Shown: positions 24,901 through 39,289, counted from the first letter of the stretch. The stretch is DNA of 64,000 nt from Ianthella basta (GCA_964019415.1 OZ025868.1:16408030-16472029), one strand, 5' to 3'. Numbers and translations are program-made. Notes: generated from the sequence alone by a model not told the origin.

Positions 24901-27900
24901 GAAGCAGCTCATGAATTAATCAGATTTGGTGCAACCAAGTCAGTGGTTGCTGGTGATTTTGGGACTCCACTTCATCAAGCTGCCCTTAAGGGACGTGTGG
25001 AGACTGTTGAAGCCATGTTGGCAGAAGGGTGTCCTATTGATGCAGTGAACAGTAATGGGGAGACTGTTCTACATTTTGCAGCTGAAGGTGGCCATGTTGA
25101 AGTAGTGAGAAAGCTAGTAGACAGAGGGTGTGATGTGAATGCAGTGAAAGCAAACGGCTGTACCCCCCTCCATGATGCTGCTGGTTGTGGTAGAACAGAA
25201 GCAGCTCATGAATTAATCAGATTTGGTGCAACCAAGTCAGTGGTTGCTGGTGATTTTGGGACTCCACTTCATCAAGCATCCAGTAAGGGACATGTGGAGA
25301 CTGTGGAAGCCCTTTTGAAAAATATTGTTTGGGAACCTGGTTTGACTAGAAATGATGCTGTTTCCTCTAAAGTGGAAATAGATTTCAGTTTAGTAAATAG
25401 TTCTGATTCATTTGGCCAAACTCCTGTCATGTATGCTGTGCAGGGTGGACAGGTGGAGGTGTTCAAATTACTGACCTCCAGAGGTGGGACTATCTTTGAC
25501 AGAGACACTTTTTCTGTGTCTACGTTTGAGCACTGCTTTGTTGGTGGTCATGCCAGCAAACTGAGCCAGTTCTGTGAGGCATGTGGCATTGGGAGCAGTG
25601 GAGAAGGGCTGAGGGGTGTTTTAGCAACCTTGATCACTAAGGGTCTGGTTGATGCACACAAAGTGCTGTGTTTGTGTGCCATATCAGGGGACAGTGTATT
25701 CCTGGAAGACCAGTTCATTGAAGTAGTTGCTTCTGATGAGTGTGTATTGCCTGCAGCAGTGAAATGTGCCAAACATTATTTTAACAGAGATGAAGGTCTT
25801 CAATTCCTTAACCAGCTCAGTATACCAGATGAGAGTGCCTTGAACCCATTACAGATATCACTGCTGGCATTGAAATGCTTTGAGTTGGGTTTTGCTGATC
25901 CTTCAATTCAAAATGGTGCCAAGGACTATACTTCATTCATCACCAAGCTGTTGTCCCACCCTGTGTTGAAAGAAACAGTCAATGAATACTTCCCAAATGG
26001 TCTAAGTCCTCTTGACCTAGCTCGGCAGTTTGAACTCCATGACATAGCTGCTTTGATTGAGGGGGCGGGTGGAAGACCAGGAGTGTGGGCAGACATACCA
26101 CATGAAATTGAAGTTAAGCAGCCTTTAGCACTGGCTCGATTGAAAGAGGATTTTGTTTCCATGATGGCTATTGCTCGGGAAGGTGAACATGGTCGTGAAT
26201 TCCTCAAGGGGGTGTTTTCCAGTGTTCTCCATCAGCCTCAGTGTGACCGCCCTTCACTGCTCAGTGCAGAACAGCTGGGTAAGGAGAATGTCCTCAGACA
26301 AAAGCCCAAATCATCTAAACTATGTCACCTAATCATTCCACATGTTTCCTCCCAAAACTGGAAGCTGATTGGACTGTTGCTCATGGAAGGCATTGCTGAT
26401 AGTGAGACGACTCTTAATGCATTTTCACATCAATTCAGTGATGACAGGAACAGATTCCTGGAGACCCTGAGCTACTGGTTGGAGCATGGTAGCAGTGTGA
26501 CCTGGAAGACCCTGTTGGATGTCTTGGGTCACTTTGAGACTAAAAACACTATTGATGAGCTAACGGACAAGATTGTATCAGAACTGGGAGGAGCTCACCA
26601 GGTAAGTGTGCAGTGTTGTGTGTTGAGTGAAGGTGCTGTGTGGTGTGCTGTCAGGAGGAGACAAGTGCTGCTCTCCTGTCATGTGTGCTTGTGTTTGTAC
26701 TGCCTCCTCCTCCTCCTCTCAGATGGTAGCTGTGAGTGGTCCCTTCAGACCTGTCTCCAGTTCTGCTCCAGTTGTGAGTGGAGGAGCAGTTGCCACAGAG
26801 AGGCATCTTTTACCTTTGCTGTATGAAGAAAATCCAGGGAAGGAGAAATCAGGGAGTGCTGATGATGGTGAGCATGGTCAGGAGTTCATCAAAAGTGTGT
26901 TCTTAGACATCCTTGGTGAACAGCCTGTGTACAGTGTAGGGTATGCAGCTGACGACAGTCAGTTGGTGAAGGAGCAGGTCTTGGACCAGCGTCCTGACCT
27001 TGGGGGTGTATTCACGCGTGTCCTACCTCACATCCAAGTGAGACACTGGAGGAGAGTTGGACTGGCTCTTGGCATGAAGAAACGCACACTCGATGATCTT
27101 GGGCAGGAATTCCCGAATGACGACGATCGGTATCTGGACACCCTGAGCTACTGGTTGGAGCATGGTAGCAGTGTGACCTGGAAGACCCTGTTGGATGTCT
27201 TGGGCCACTTTGAGACTAAACACACTATTGATGAACTAACGGACAAGATTGTATCAGAACTGGGAGGAGCTCACCAGGTAAGTGTGCAGTGTTGTGTGTT
27301 GAGTGAAGGTGCTGTGTGGTGTGCTGTCAGGAGGAGACAAGTGCTGCTCTCCTGTCGTGTGCTTGTGTTTGTTCTTTTCTTCCTTCCCTCCCCCCCCTCC
27401 TCCTACCCTCTAATCCCCCTCCCCTCCTCTGTATCTCTTTGTTTCCCTTATGCTCTCAGGTATCTCCCCACCTGGCCAGCTTCTCAAAGTCTGTTGTTCA
27501 CATTGAGAGGACAGCAGAGTTGAGTTGGCCATTGGCAAAGCAGAGGAGGACATCAGATGAAGAAGGTACAAGGACTGTGCTCAGTTGGTGATCTATTTGC
27601 CCAAGTAATGTGTCATCACCTCCAATTGTTGCTCATCCTCCAGGTGTGCCTTGGCAGAGGAAGCGGTCTCCAAAGAGTGACACTCAAGACTATCCACTGG
27701 CTAAGACAGTAGCTGGATGGGACTTGAGTGATAGTGAAAGAAGTGTAGAGGCTGTGTATGTCCCTACTTCTGCTCCAGTTGTGAGTGGAAGAGCAGTTGC
27801 TACAGAGAGGAGTCCACCCGTCTGTGAAGGTGAGCTGTGTGGAGTGTCTTCTCCTTCACTGCATGAGGCTGGATGGAATGGTCCATACCTCTTTTTGTCA

Positions 27901-28119
27901 TGACTGCCCTCTAAGGACAGTCATGACAAAAAGGGGAGGGGCTGGGGGCACACACTCACAAGTTGTGAGTGTGTGCCCCTCCCCTCCACAGACTCCCTCC
28001 TCCACTCCAAGCCCACCATGCTGGAGCTTCTTGACCACGTGGTCCTCTGTGTGGCTGTCCTCTGGTACTGCTTTGGTCTTGGCTTCCGTTGTGAGATTTG
28101 TCACAAGATTGTCATGTGA
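21946..28119 (+). CDS. Ankyrin-repeat protein with two Death domains and a truncated third
   Basis: Exons 21946-26601, 26723-27277, 27460-27565, 27644-27829 and 27992-28119 keep frame for 1876 residues. ATG 21946 follows a possible acceptor (TGTACAG), so a 5' UTR exon may exist. Residues 1-80 hold two ordinary ankyrin repeats. Then come about 33 repeats of 33 residues in triplets (CTPLHSAAGCGRTEAVRELI, CGTPLHQAALKGHVETV, LHFAAEGGHVEVVRKLV). After a unique region (about 1130-1440) comes a Death domain (NWKLIGLLLMEG, FLETLSYWLEHGSSVTWKTL). The next exon adds a second one (HWRRVGLALGMKKRTLDDL) with the same C-terminal half. Linker exons shared with the ZU5 genes follow. The last exon (SKPTMLELLDHVVL, LWYCFGLGF) looks like the first helices of a third Death domain, cut by TGA at 28117. 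A cytoplasmic sensor or adaptor in cell-death signalling is likely but inferred. Confidence 0.8.
22186..25320 (+). repeat. Higher-order ankyrin array (297-bp triplets in 1188-bp blocks)
   Basis: Eleven 297-bp units (three ankyrin repeats each) are nearly identical in nucleotides, including third codon positions. Variants recur in order: a unit with CPIGIVDSNGETVLNG occurs at 22.36 and 23.54 kb, exactly 1188 bases (four units) apart. The last two units are more diverged (AAHELIRFGATK). Confidence 0.9.
27893..27980. repeat. Two consecutive hairpins in the last intron of the ankyrin gene
   Basis: CTTTTTGTCATGACTG pairs with CAGTCATGACAAAAAG. Then GGGGGCACACACTCACAA pairs with TTGTGAGTGTGTGCCCC. 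They lie just upstream of the acceptor at 27991 and may shape its use. Confidence 0.75.
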
Positions 28120-28427
28120 CACGTCTGGTCGAAGATGTTAAATGGCAGTGCCCTGACAATTTCGCTCAGCAGTCTTCGCGGGGAAGGCTTTTTCACTCAA
28201 TGAAGATTGAAATGGTTAGTTAACAACTTGTTCTAAGTTTTCCATGTGGGCAGTAGCTATACATGGATTCTTCCCCTTCTTATTGATCACCCGTACCTTT
28301 TATCGGCCACCTGTATAAATGCCTATGCCAATTATTGGCCGATTTTCAAACTTTTGTCTATATCTCAGCTTTGGGAGAGCGCCTCAAGCTAAGGTTTGCT
28401 CAGACATGGAGAAATGGAAGCCCTGAG
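28120..28427. other. 3' flank of the ankyrin gene; no gene seen
   Basis: It joins the ankyrin stop codon to the start of similarity with unit 1 at 28428. No repeat or signal is recognised. Confidence 0.4.
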
Positions 28428-29148
28428 TAAGCATAGCTAAATAGGAGTTGCAGCTGTGGACAGTTAGTGAACTACACGCGGACACGCCCAACTCGAATCG
28501 CATTCCTACTTGTTTGTATACCCTGTGCATTGTATTAATCTTCACTGTTAGGCAATGGTAGCCACACAAACTGAGGCACGATTGTCTGCAAATGTGCACA
28601 CACAAGCAGAAAGGCTGACAAGCCCGTAGCAGGTGGTTTCTCACTCTATTGCTTAGCTAGCTTGCTAACACACAAAACAAGTTCGCAGCTCTTGAAAAAT
28701 GCACTTGTACTCACGTGTAGCTGACATCAAGCCCTTCGCTCGGCTTCCGACGTGGTGCTACTTGGAAACGGCCAGCGCAAAGCTACTTCAAGGCGTTTTT
28801 CTCCGACCATCTACCCATCTCTGCCCTAAACCACTGTATATTGCTTGGTTCAACGCTGGATACTTGTCACATATGCAATGATAGCTTGGCAGCTTACGCT
28901 ACTACTGTTTCAGCAGCTGTTTGTACTGACCGTAATGTATGTCCCACAACTCATACACACTGATTATATACATGTAGTACAGTAGCTACAGTCACCGCAT
29001 TATTTATATGGGAAACTTAGTAAAGTACTTAAATAGGACAGCCATACTGTTGAGAGAGAAGACAAGATGTGTAGTCTTAGTACTTATGTATGTTTTATCT
29101 CTTGCATCTAACCAGTCCAATGTGTCATGCTCTGAATTGTGCATGCAG

Positions 29149-32100
29149 AACCCCAATTGGCATTTCCTTTGCAAGTCCTCAATGATTCCCCTCCCAAGAC
29201 AGAAGTTACGGCTCAGGAGGTAAGGCTGTTGCATGCACTAACTGTGGACTGTCATATTGTTCATCATTCCTTAAACTCTCCTTAGGTCTCCAGTTCGCCA
29301 ACAGTTCCAATAGAGAGAGAAGACACGTCTAACATTGAGAGTGAGTGCAGTGATTGGTCACATGATTTGAATTCAGCAGACCACCATGGGGCTGGTAGGC
29401 TGCATGTAGTTATGTATGATTGTGTGACTGTCTGTCTGTTACAGTTCACGAAGCTGCTCTGAAGGATCTCTGCTGGATCCCATTTGACATCAGGACTATA
29501 TCAATGAATGCCAAAGGTGGCATCTTCTGCTTGCAGCCTACGAGCGGAGGGTTGGGAGGGAACAAAGAGGATACCATTTTTGTGGAGGTGCCACCCAATG
29601 CAATTGATACTTCTGCTGATGTGGAGATGCACTATGCTGTCATCCCTGATGGTCCTTTCACACTACAAGAGGGCTACCAGTTCGGCAGTATGGTGGTGTA
29701 CATCTACTATGATGGTCGTCGTGTCACCAAGCCCCTCAGACTCCACCTCCCTCATTGGTACGGTGGTAGAAACCATGTCCAGGATGGTCTGTCTTTTGCC
29801 AGGGCTCCCCACTCCCTCAAAGAAGGAAAGAGAGGGTATCATTTTGAGATGATTAAGGGAGGTGATTTTCTTCAGCACTGGGGGACCTTGGACATCAATG
29901 GACACAAATGTTTATTTACAGAAGCATTTGTGAAGGGCGCTCCTTCACGGTTCCTAGCTACACAGTGGGAGCGGCGACTTGCTAGTGAGACCCGTACCAA
30001 GATTGTGATAACTTACCACATTGGTGTGTGGCTGGAGGTATGTGTTAAAATCTGCATTGTTGTATAACAGTAAATGGTATGAAGTATGTATGACTCTAAT
30101 GGAGTAGCAGTGTATTGTGTTGCTTCTTGCCCTTGTAGATTTTGGAAAAGTACTGGAAGAATGGACTGGATTGGGTAATGAATGAGGATTTACATGTTCC
30201 TTTTGAGTTTGAAGGGCCATTGGAGTCATCGAGGAGTATTGGTGGGGAACTGTCTAAGGGAGAAGGACAGGGATGGTCTGCCGAATTGGTTGGAGCACTA
30301 ACAGTAAGTTTGTGTGTAAAGAGATTGAGTCAATATTGCTTAAAGGTTATTTGCATATCGTATGGCGATTGTGCAATCCTGTAGTTAAGGATAGGGCTAA
30401 CAAGTATGATATAGGCCATAAAAACCCCAAAGGAGGTTCGTTATCATATCATACCTCACAATCACTATAGTCAGCATCATTGTATAGAGCAATACTTCAG
30501 AATGTATACAGTAATTGATGGGTTCAAATTGACATCACAAGCAAACTAGAATGAAATAACTGCTAAAATGGACATCATGAGCAAAAATAGCTTAAGTATG
30601 AGCAGCAAATCAAAAACAGCACAAATAAGATGAGTGGATGAGAAGCAGTTCTACTTCAGCTGCATTGTGATGTTCGCTGTGCAGCCCTCCATCTTAATGA
30701 CTTATGAAGCTTGTTGCAGACCGTCAGCCATGTTTTCAGCCATGTTTCCCTTTGGTTGCACTTCAGCAAATGGCTCCCTTTTTGTTTCAGCGGCTGCCAG
30801 GTTCTCTCCATACGCTTGCCCTTTCTGAGCCAAAACACCGCAGACGACTTGCTGCTGCTTTGTGGTTGTTCTCTTGAACGCTTGAACTCCTTTGCTGCTC
30901 AGATGACCAGACCTCTCCATGATGAGCTTTTCTGGTACTCCTGAATTGTACATGCAAGAGATGCCTGTTGCTCGAAGGCTGTGGTTGCTCTTCCCAGTTG
31001 GGTCAATTCCAGCTGAAGAAAGCAAGGATTTCAATTTTGATTGAAGAATATACATATTTCTGGAGAAGAGTGTAGTGACACCATGATACTGAATCCTTTC
31101 GGGCAAATTGGGTGATGCTTTTGTTGTCTATCTTTTGTTGTGATCACGTGTGACAAAATGGCGGCGGCAAGCTGCGCTAGGTGAATCGTCGAAGGACAGC
31201 CTGCCAGCAGAGATGCTGACCAGCCAGAGCGGTGATTTGCACAGAATTGGAACCTGGAACGTCCGATCATTGAATGGAAGAGAACAACAGCTGATTGGAG
31301 AGATGAAGAGGTGCATTCTTGGGGTTAGTGAGACGCGGTGGAAGGGTAATGGTGCTAAAAGTATAGATAATTGCTACGTGATTTTTTCGGGCGTAAGTGA
31401 TGGTCGAGCGAGAGCGGGTGTAGCGGTATTCCTGTCGGAGGAGATGAGTAGGTGTGGCAGGAGCTGGCAGTGTGTGAATGAAAGGATTGTGGTGGTGAAA
31501 CTAAAGGTGGTTGGGGGTGAATGGCTAACGCTTGTTCAAGTGTATGCCCCGACAAATGATAGCGGAGGCGAGGTGAAAGAGCATTTCTACAATGAATTGC
31601 AGAAAGTCACAGAGAAGGTAGGAAGGGAAGAGACACTGATAATTATGGGGGACCTAAATGCAAGAGTGGGCAGAGAATCTGAAGTGTGGGGCAGTGTGAT
31701 TGGCAGGCATGGTGAAGCAGTATGAAATGAAAATGGGGAGCAACTGCTGAGGTTCTGTGCAGTAAATGAGATGCTGGTTGCAAATTCATGGTACCAACAC
31801 AAGGAGATACACAAGTATACGTGGGCGTGCCCAGGCAGAGAGCTGAGGAGCATCATAGACTACTTTCTGGTGAGAAAGGGCGATCAAGTGAGGGTAAAAG
31901 ATGTTAGAGTGGTGAGGGGTGCGGAGATAGGGAGTGATCACCATCTAGTTCTGTTGAAGATCAGTGAAAAGAACAGGGGGGGAAGACACAGAAAGGTTGA
32001 GGAGAGTGTGAGGATCAGAACAGATAGGTTGAAAGATAGGTGTATAAGGTTGAAGTTTGAGATGAGGTTGAAGCAGAAAATGAGCATCAGAGGTCAGAGA

Positions 32101-35100
32101 GTAAGCCACAGGGAGGAGAGCAGTGAAGAGGTGTGGGCAGAATTTAAGGAAGGAATATTGAGCACAGCTGTGGAAGTGTGTGGGGTGAGACGACACAATG
32201 GACAGAGGAAGAGAACGAGATGGTGGAATGAGGAAGTGAAGGAAGCAGTAAGGAAGAAGAAGGTGGCATACATGATGTGGTTGCAACGAAAGACATCAGA
32301 AGCTAAGGATGAGTACCATCGGGCAAAGAAGGAAGCCAAGAGAGTAGTGAGAATAGCACAGAATGAAGAATGGATGGAGCTGGGCAGGTCTCTGCAGAGT
32401 GACTTTCAGGACAACCAACGCAGGTTCTGGAGGAGAGTGAGGGCACCTAAGAGAGGCAGTCAAGAGGTGGATAAGATTTGTGATGGCAATGGTCAAGTGA
32501 TTGGTGAGGAAGATGGGGTGATGGAGAGATGGAAGGAGTACTTCTCAGGGTTACTACAGGAGGGCAGGAAGAGGAGAGCCCAAAGAAAGCTGCAGGTTTA
32601 TGCCCAATGTATGAAGAGGACAGCATTGGTATTGAGGAAGTTGTGGAAGCCATAGCAAAGTTGAAGAGTGGTAAGGCCCCAGGTGTATGTGGAATTGATG
32701 CGGAAATGCTGAAAGCAGGAGGCATGGTGGCAGCTGAGTGGTTACACAGAGTCATAGAGGTAGCATGGGCAAAGGGAGAAGTGGCGAATGATTGGAAGAA
32801 AGCGGTTATTGTACCACTGCACAAGAAGGGCAGTAAGATGGTGTGTAGCAACTACAGAGGGATAAGCCTGCTCAGTATACCCAGCAAAGTGTATGCACGA
32901 ATCCTGGACAGCCGAGTGAGAAGCAAAATGGAAAGTAAGGTATTGGAAGTACAAGGGGCCTTTAGGCGAGGAAGAAGTTGTGTAGATCGAATCTTTACAA
33001 TCAGGCAACTAAGCGAGAAAGTGCTTGAGAAGAACAAACAGATGGTGATAGCGTGCATAGATCTGGAGAAAGCATACGATAAAGTCTGTAGAGTCAGGTT
33101 ATGGCAGGTGCTGGAGCGCTATGGAATTCAGGGAGGTCTAATGACAGCAATCAGGTCCATGTACCTAGGGAGCCAAGCATGTGTCCGCCGTGCTAGTGGG
33201 AAAATGTCAGGATGGTTCCCCATTACCCAGGGAGTGAGGCAGGGGTGTGTGATGTCACCATGGTTATTTAATGTCTTCATGGATGGAATAATAAGAGAAG
33301 TGAAAGAGAACCTACAGGGCGGGGTGCAGCTAACAACTACCAACGTACAGATGCTACTATTTGCAGATGATGTGGTGATGGTGACTGAGAAGAAGGACGA
33401 CATGCAGAGAAACTTGGATGAGATGAAGAAAGTGATGGAGAAATGGGGAATGAAGATGCATTGGGGAAAAACTAAAGTGATGGTGGTAAGCAGGACAGAA
33501 GAGGAATGTAAATTGAGCATCGAGGGTGAAGATATTGAAGATGAAGTGAGGGCTTCTCAGCTGGCTCAGGCATCAGAAAGGGTTGGTTCTCTAATACCAG
33601 CTTCACAACAGGGTTGAAAACCTTGCCGACGTTTCGACCAGATGCTCTGGTCTTCGCCCTGAAGAAGACCAGAGCATCTGGTCGAAACGTCGGCAAGGTT
33701 TTCAACCCTGTTGTGAAGCTGGTATTAGAGAACCAACCCTTTCTGATATCGAAGATGTTAAGAAGCTGAAGTACCTAGGAGCAATGATCAGTGCAGATGG
33801 GAGGTGTGATGAAGAAATTGAACAGAGGGTTGGGGCAGCAGCAAAAGTGGTAGGAGCAATGAGAAAGGAGGTGCTGGAGAGAAGAGAGCTACTGAAGAAA
33901 ACTAAGCTGAGGGTGTTCAATGCTATGGTAGTGCCCACACTCACCTATGGCTGTGAGACATGGACTATGCAGAAGAGACATGAGAGTAAGATACAGGCAT
34001 GTGAAATGATGTTCCTAAGAAGAGTGGAGGGTGTGACAAGGATGGACAGGGTGAGAAATGAAGCGGTGAGGAGATCCCTTGGACAGGAAGCAGTGTTGGA
34101 CATTGTGAAGGAGAAGCAAAGAAGGTGGAAGGTGAAAGTGGAGGAGATGGATGGGATCGATTGGTGAAGAAAGTATATGAAGAAGAAATGACGGGAAAGA
34201 GACCGAGAGGAAGACCAAGGAAGCGATGGACTGATAATTTTAAGTAATCCATTAGAACTTTGACTATAGAACATTACTATTTCCAGACATATACTATGTT
34301 ACTCATTGTACATTAGGCTACCTCCTGCAGAGGAGACATTGCCGTTATGAATGATGATGATGATGATGATGATTTTGTTGTCTAGGTTGAGCTGTATATC
34401 GGGCTGTATATCGCCCTTGGGTCAATATTTTCCGCAATCAACCTCCTTACCATACATTATATATTACATATTGAGTGCACTTATCAGGGTGTGTCATAAT
34501 TATAGCTTTTATTCTGATGTATAATGTAATACTGCTGTGGCTGTTGTCAACTGCATGAAAGAAAGCTAATACTGGGAGTTGGGGAAGCAGCATCGAAAAA
34601 TGCCTAATCCTCCTTGGACCAATTTCTGCAGGTTAATGAAGGTGATGTGGCTTTTTGCAACCGATACGAGAATGAGAAAGAGCCGGAATTTTGGGTTACT
34701 AAAAATGTCTACCCACCAGCGATCAACTGTGTAGTGCGCTATAGAAGACCTCCTGACTTTGGGACAGCAAGTTTGGAAAAACTGACAATTAAGATGACTG
34801 GAACAGATAAGCCCATTTCCTTTTGTGTCAAAGTATACGACACTGGTGGTGAGTGTGTGTGTTGCATTGTACAAAGGTAAGAAGTGCAATGTGCCATAAT
34901 TCCTTTTGTCCGTAATGTTATGACCACATGTAACCTAAGAGGTGTACACACCTTTCACTTGTGGTACTTTGTTTGCAGTGACTAGCTCCATTGGCAAACA
35001 GGGGCATTATGTTGATTGGAGGAATTAGCAAACAACTACCACTGGGCTGGGTTCAATCTCCTATCTCCTGCTTATACATGTGGTCTGTGCCTATGTATAG

Positions 35101-36851
35101 CACCACTTTTGGGCGTGTGCATGATAATGTACATAATAATTAGGAGTGTTTTTAGTATATACTCTGTGAAGCATACAGTGTGTATGTACTGTATATCAGT
35201 AGGTCATAATTGTGTGTATACATGGAAAGCTGACACCACAGAATAGAAGTGTGTCGTTTTGTTCCACTTTGCTACAGTTGATTCTTCGAGATGTACACAG
35301 TCTACACAAACTGATCCAGCACCTCCCAATGCAGCTGTGACAAGTAAGACCTAGCTGCATGTGTGAGCGTGCCTAATGCTAGAGAATGAGTCTGTTTATC
35401 TCAAGTGTTCATCCTCTATTCATGTGTTTGATGTAAATCAAGCAGTGTGTGTGTGATCCGTGTATGAAGTCATTGTATACGTATGTCCTTAATCACAGAT
35501 AGCGTCAATGGTGCTGATGTCCAAGCAGAAACAAACGGCCATGAGGGAACATCACACATGGACTGGGTTGATGGTGTGAATCGGCCTTTGAACATTGTCA
35601 GGACAGCCACTATTGATAGAAGTGGGATTGAAACTGTGCTGAACGGCGAATCTTCCCAGCAAAGAGCCAGTGCCCCACAATCTCACCAGGTAAGTGTGCA
35701 GTGTTGTGTGTTGAGTGAAGGTGCTGTGTGGTGTGCTGTCTGGAGGAGACAAGTGTTGCTCTCCTGTCATGTGTGCTTGTGTTTGTGCTGCCTCCTCTTG
35801 TCTTCCTTTCCCCCTTCCTCCCCTCCTCCTACCCTCTAATACCCCTCACCTCCTCTGTATCTCTTTTGTTTCCCTTATGCTCTCAGGTCTCTCCCCAGCT
35901 GGCCAGCTCCTCAAGGTCTCTTGTTCACATTGAGAGGACAGCAGAGCAGAGTTGGCCATTGGCAAAGCAGAGGAGGACGTCAGATGAAGAAGGTACAAGG
36001 ACTGTGTTCAGTTGGTGATCTATTTGCCCAAGTAATGTGTCATCACCTCCAATTGTTGCTCATCCTCCAGGTGTGCCTTGGCAGAGGAAGCGGTCTCCAG
36101 AGAGTGACACTCAAGACCATCCACCGGCTAAGACAGTAGCTGGATGTGACTTGACTGCTAGTGGAAGAATTGTAGAGGCTGTGAGTGTCCCCACTTCTGC
36201 TCCAGTTGTGAGTGGAGGAGTAGTTGCTACAGAGAAGAGTCCACCCATCTGTGAAGGTGAGCTGTGTGGAGTGTCTTCTCCTTCAGTGAGGCTCCATACT
36301 TCTTTGCTGTTATGACTGTCATCGCAGTAGTTAGGGCCTCACACTAGCTCAGACTGCGCACCAGACGGTCAACACACATGGTTCAGGTCTAGGACACTGT
36401 ACCCCACAATACTGGCTGATCCGACTACTGCACACTTCACTTACTTCTCTCTTGTGGTTCAGACACACTTCAGAACTATGCTGACGAATTTCTTGAAAAG
36501 ATGAACTGCAAAGCAATAGCGACTCAGCTGAAAACAAAGGGGCTAATTCCATCGAATGTTGAGAATAAAATCAATTCCGAGAGTAGTAGGGCAGATGGCA
36601 ATGTCCACCTCTTAAACCACCTCAAAGTGGAGGTGGAGGAGAGGGACATATTGGAAGTGTTCAGAATTGCTTCTGAGAAGGAAGGCTATGGGAAGATGAA
36701 CACATTTGCTGCCTTCATGCTAGGGAAGCTACCTACAATGAGGTTTGTATTGGTGTGTTCATTACACTGGTGTATACTGGTCTTAGCTTGCATGGCATGT
36801 ATTATATATATGCCAATTGCAAGGTGCACTGGGTTGCTATGGCAAAGGTAA
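29149..36851 (+). CDS. ZU5 protein with a CARD-like C-terminus
   Basis: Exons 29149-29219, 29286-29340, 29445-30037, 30139-30303, 34632-34848, 35278-35343, 35499-35689, 35887-35992, 36071-36256 and 36463-36851 keep one frame (about 678 residues). ZU5 is in the third exon (IFVEVPPNAIDTSADVEMHY, LRLHLPHWYGG). Linker exons match those of the ZU5-Death gene almost residue for residue. The last exon differs: YADEFLEKMNCKAIATQL, GLIPSNVENKI, LLNHLKVEVEERDILEVF and FAAFMLGKL form an all-helical segment with a CARD-like pattern. Read through to TGA 36849, the exon adds a hydrophobic stretch (LHWCILVLACMACIIYMPI) that could be a membrane helix, unless a weak donor near 36741 is used. The start codon is not found. 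The CARD call is moderate. Confidence 0.65.
30702..31130 (-). mobile_element. Crypton-type recombinase fragment, copy 2, split by a LINE
   Basis: The minus strand encodes the same recombinase C-terminus as 4414-4737 (NHSLRATGISCMYNSG, MERSGHLSSKG). It resumes at 34385 after the LINE. It is truncated and broken. Confidence 0.6.
31131..34372 (+). mobile_element. RTE-like LINE with exact target duplication
   Basis: The element is flanked by TTTTGTTGTCTA (31119-31130 and 34373-34384), and the empty site is present once in unit 1 near 4937-4955. It encodes an AP-type endonuclease (GTWNVRSLNG, ETRWKGNG, YAPTNDSGG, IIMGDLNARVG, SDHHLVLLK) and a reverse transcriptase (VIVPLHKKGSK, NYRGISLL, DLEKAYDKV, GVRQGCVMSPWLFNVF, LLFADDVVM), then KLKYLGAMISADGRCD. 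The 3' end is (GAT)n, typical of RTE-like elements. The frame is broken by a TGA near 31723, a shift near 32560 and a 201-bp insertion at 33544, so this copy is not autonomous. Clade is judged by motif style only. Confidence 0.85.
33544..33744. mobile_element. Foldback insertion inside the LINE
   Basis: GGGTTGGTTCTCTAATACCA through CCAGATGCTCTGGTCTTC is mirrored on the right side around a short CGCCCT loop. It is flanked by GATATTGAAGATG and GATATCGAAGATG (13 bp, one mismatch), splitting the LINE sequence EDIEDV. The 13-bp duplication suggests insertion by LINE machinery. Confidence 0.75.
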
Positions 36852-37357
36852 TCATAGAAACTCCATGAAAACCTGTCTGCCAACACAACATGTTGACTGT
36901 ACACTATGCATTGTAAGATCTGCATGCAGTGGTATCTATCCTTATCTCTGGCATGCAGGACTCCCTCTCTGTCCTCATGATGATCGAACACACATCTAAA
37001 ACTTTCCCTTTGATGACCATTGCATTGGCCTTCATAAATTCTTTTTGCAATAACACACTCAAGTGTATCCATATTGCATGCATGCATGCAAATATTCATT
37101 TAACTTTTGTGTACGTATAATCTGGTGCATACAATTAAAGCTTATTTATAATTGCTAACTTTAAAATTGCATCTGTTCTGAGAAAAACAATGGAATTTTC
37201 TGTAACTATAATTCGTACAATGTGAGTCTAGCAGTGTACACAATACATGTACACAGCTATATACCACTAGCTAGGGACAGTGTATAGTGACATGTACAGT
37301 GCCTGCTTGCCCATTTCCACACAGTGCTATGTATAGCCACTGCCAGCACTCCACTGC
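36852..37357. other. Intergenic region between convergent genes
   Basis: It separates the ZU5-CARD-like gene from the 3' end of TMEM192. AATTAAAGC near 37133 is only a weak poly(A)-like signal. No gene is seen. Confidence 0.5.

Positions 37358-39289
<1,932 letters not shown>

Larger units (their letters stand above)
28428..36300 (+). repeat. Segmental duplication, copy 2 (ZU5 gene body)
   Basis: It aligns with 1922-8175 through exons and introns. It lacks the foldback, MITE and Helitron of copy 1 and has gained a 3.2-kb LINE. Within copy 2 the Crypton fragment is shortened. The two copies diverge after CTTCTCCTTCAGTGAGGCT near 36293. Confidence 0.85.

Noticed and set aside
31587-34274. Minus-strand frames opposite the LINE
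   Set aside because: Shadows of the endonuclease and reverse transcriptase on the plus strand.
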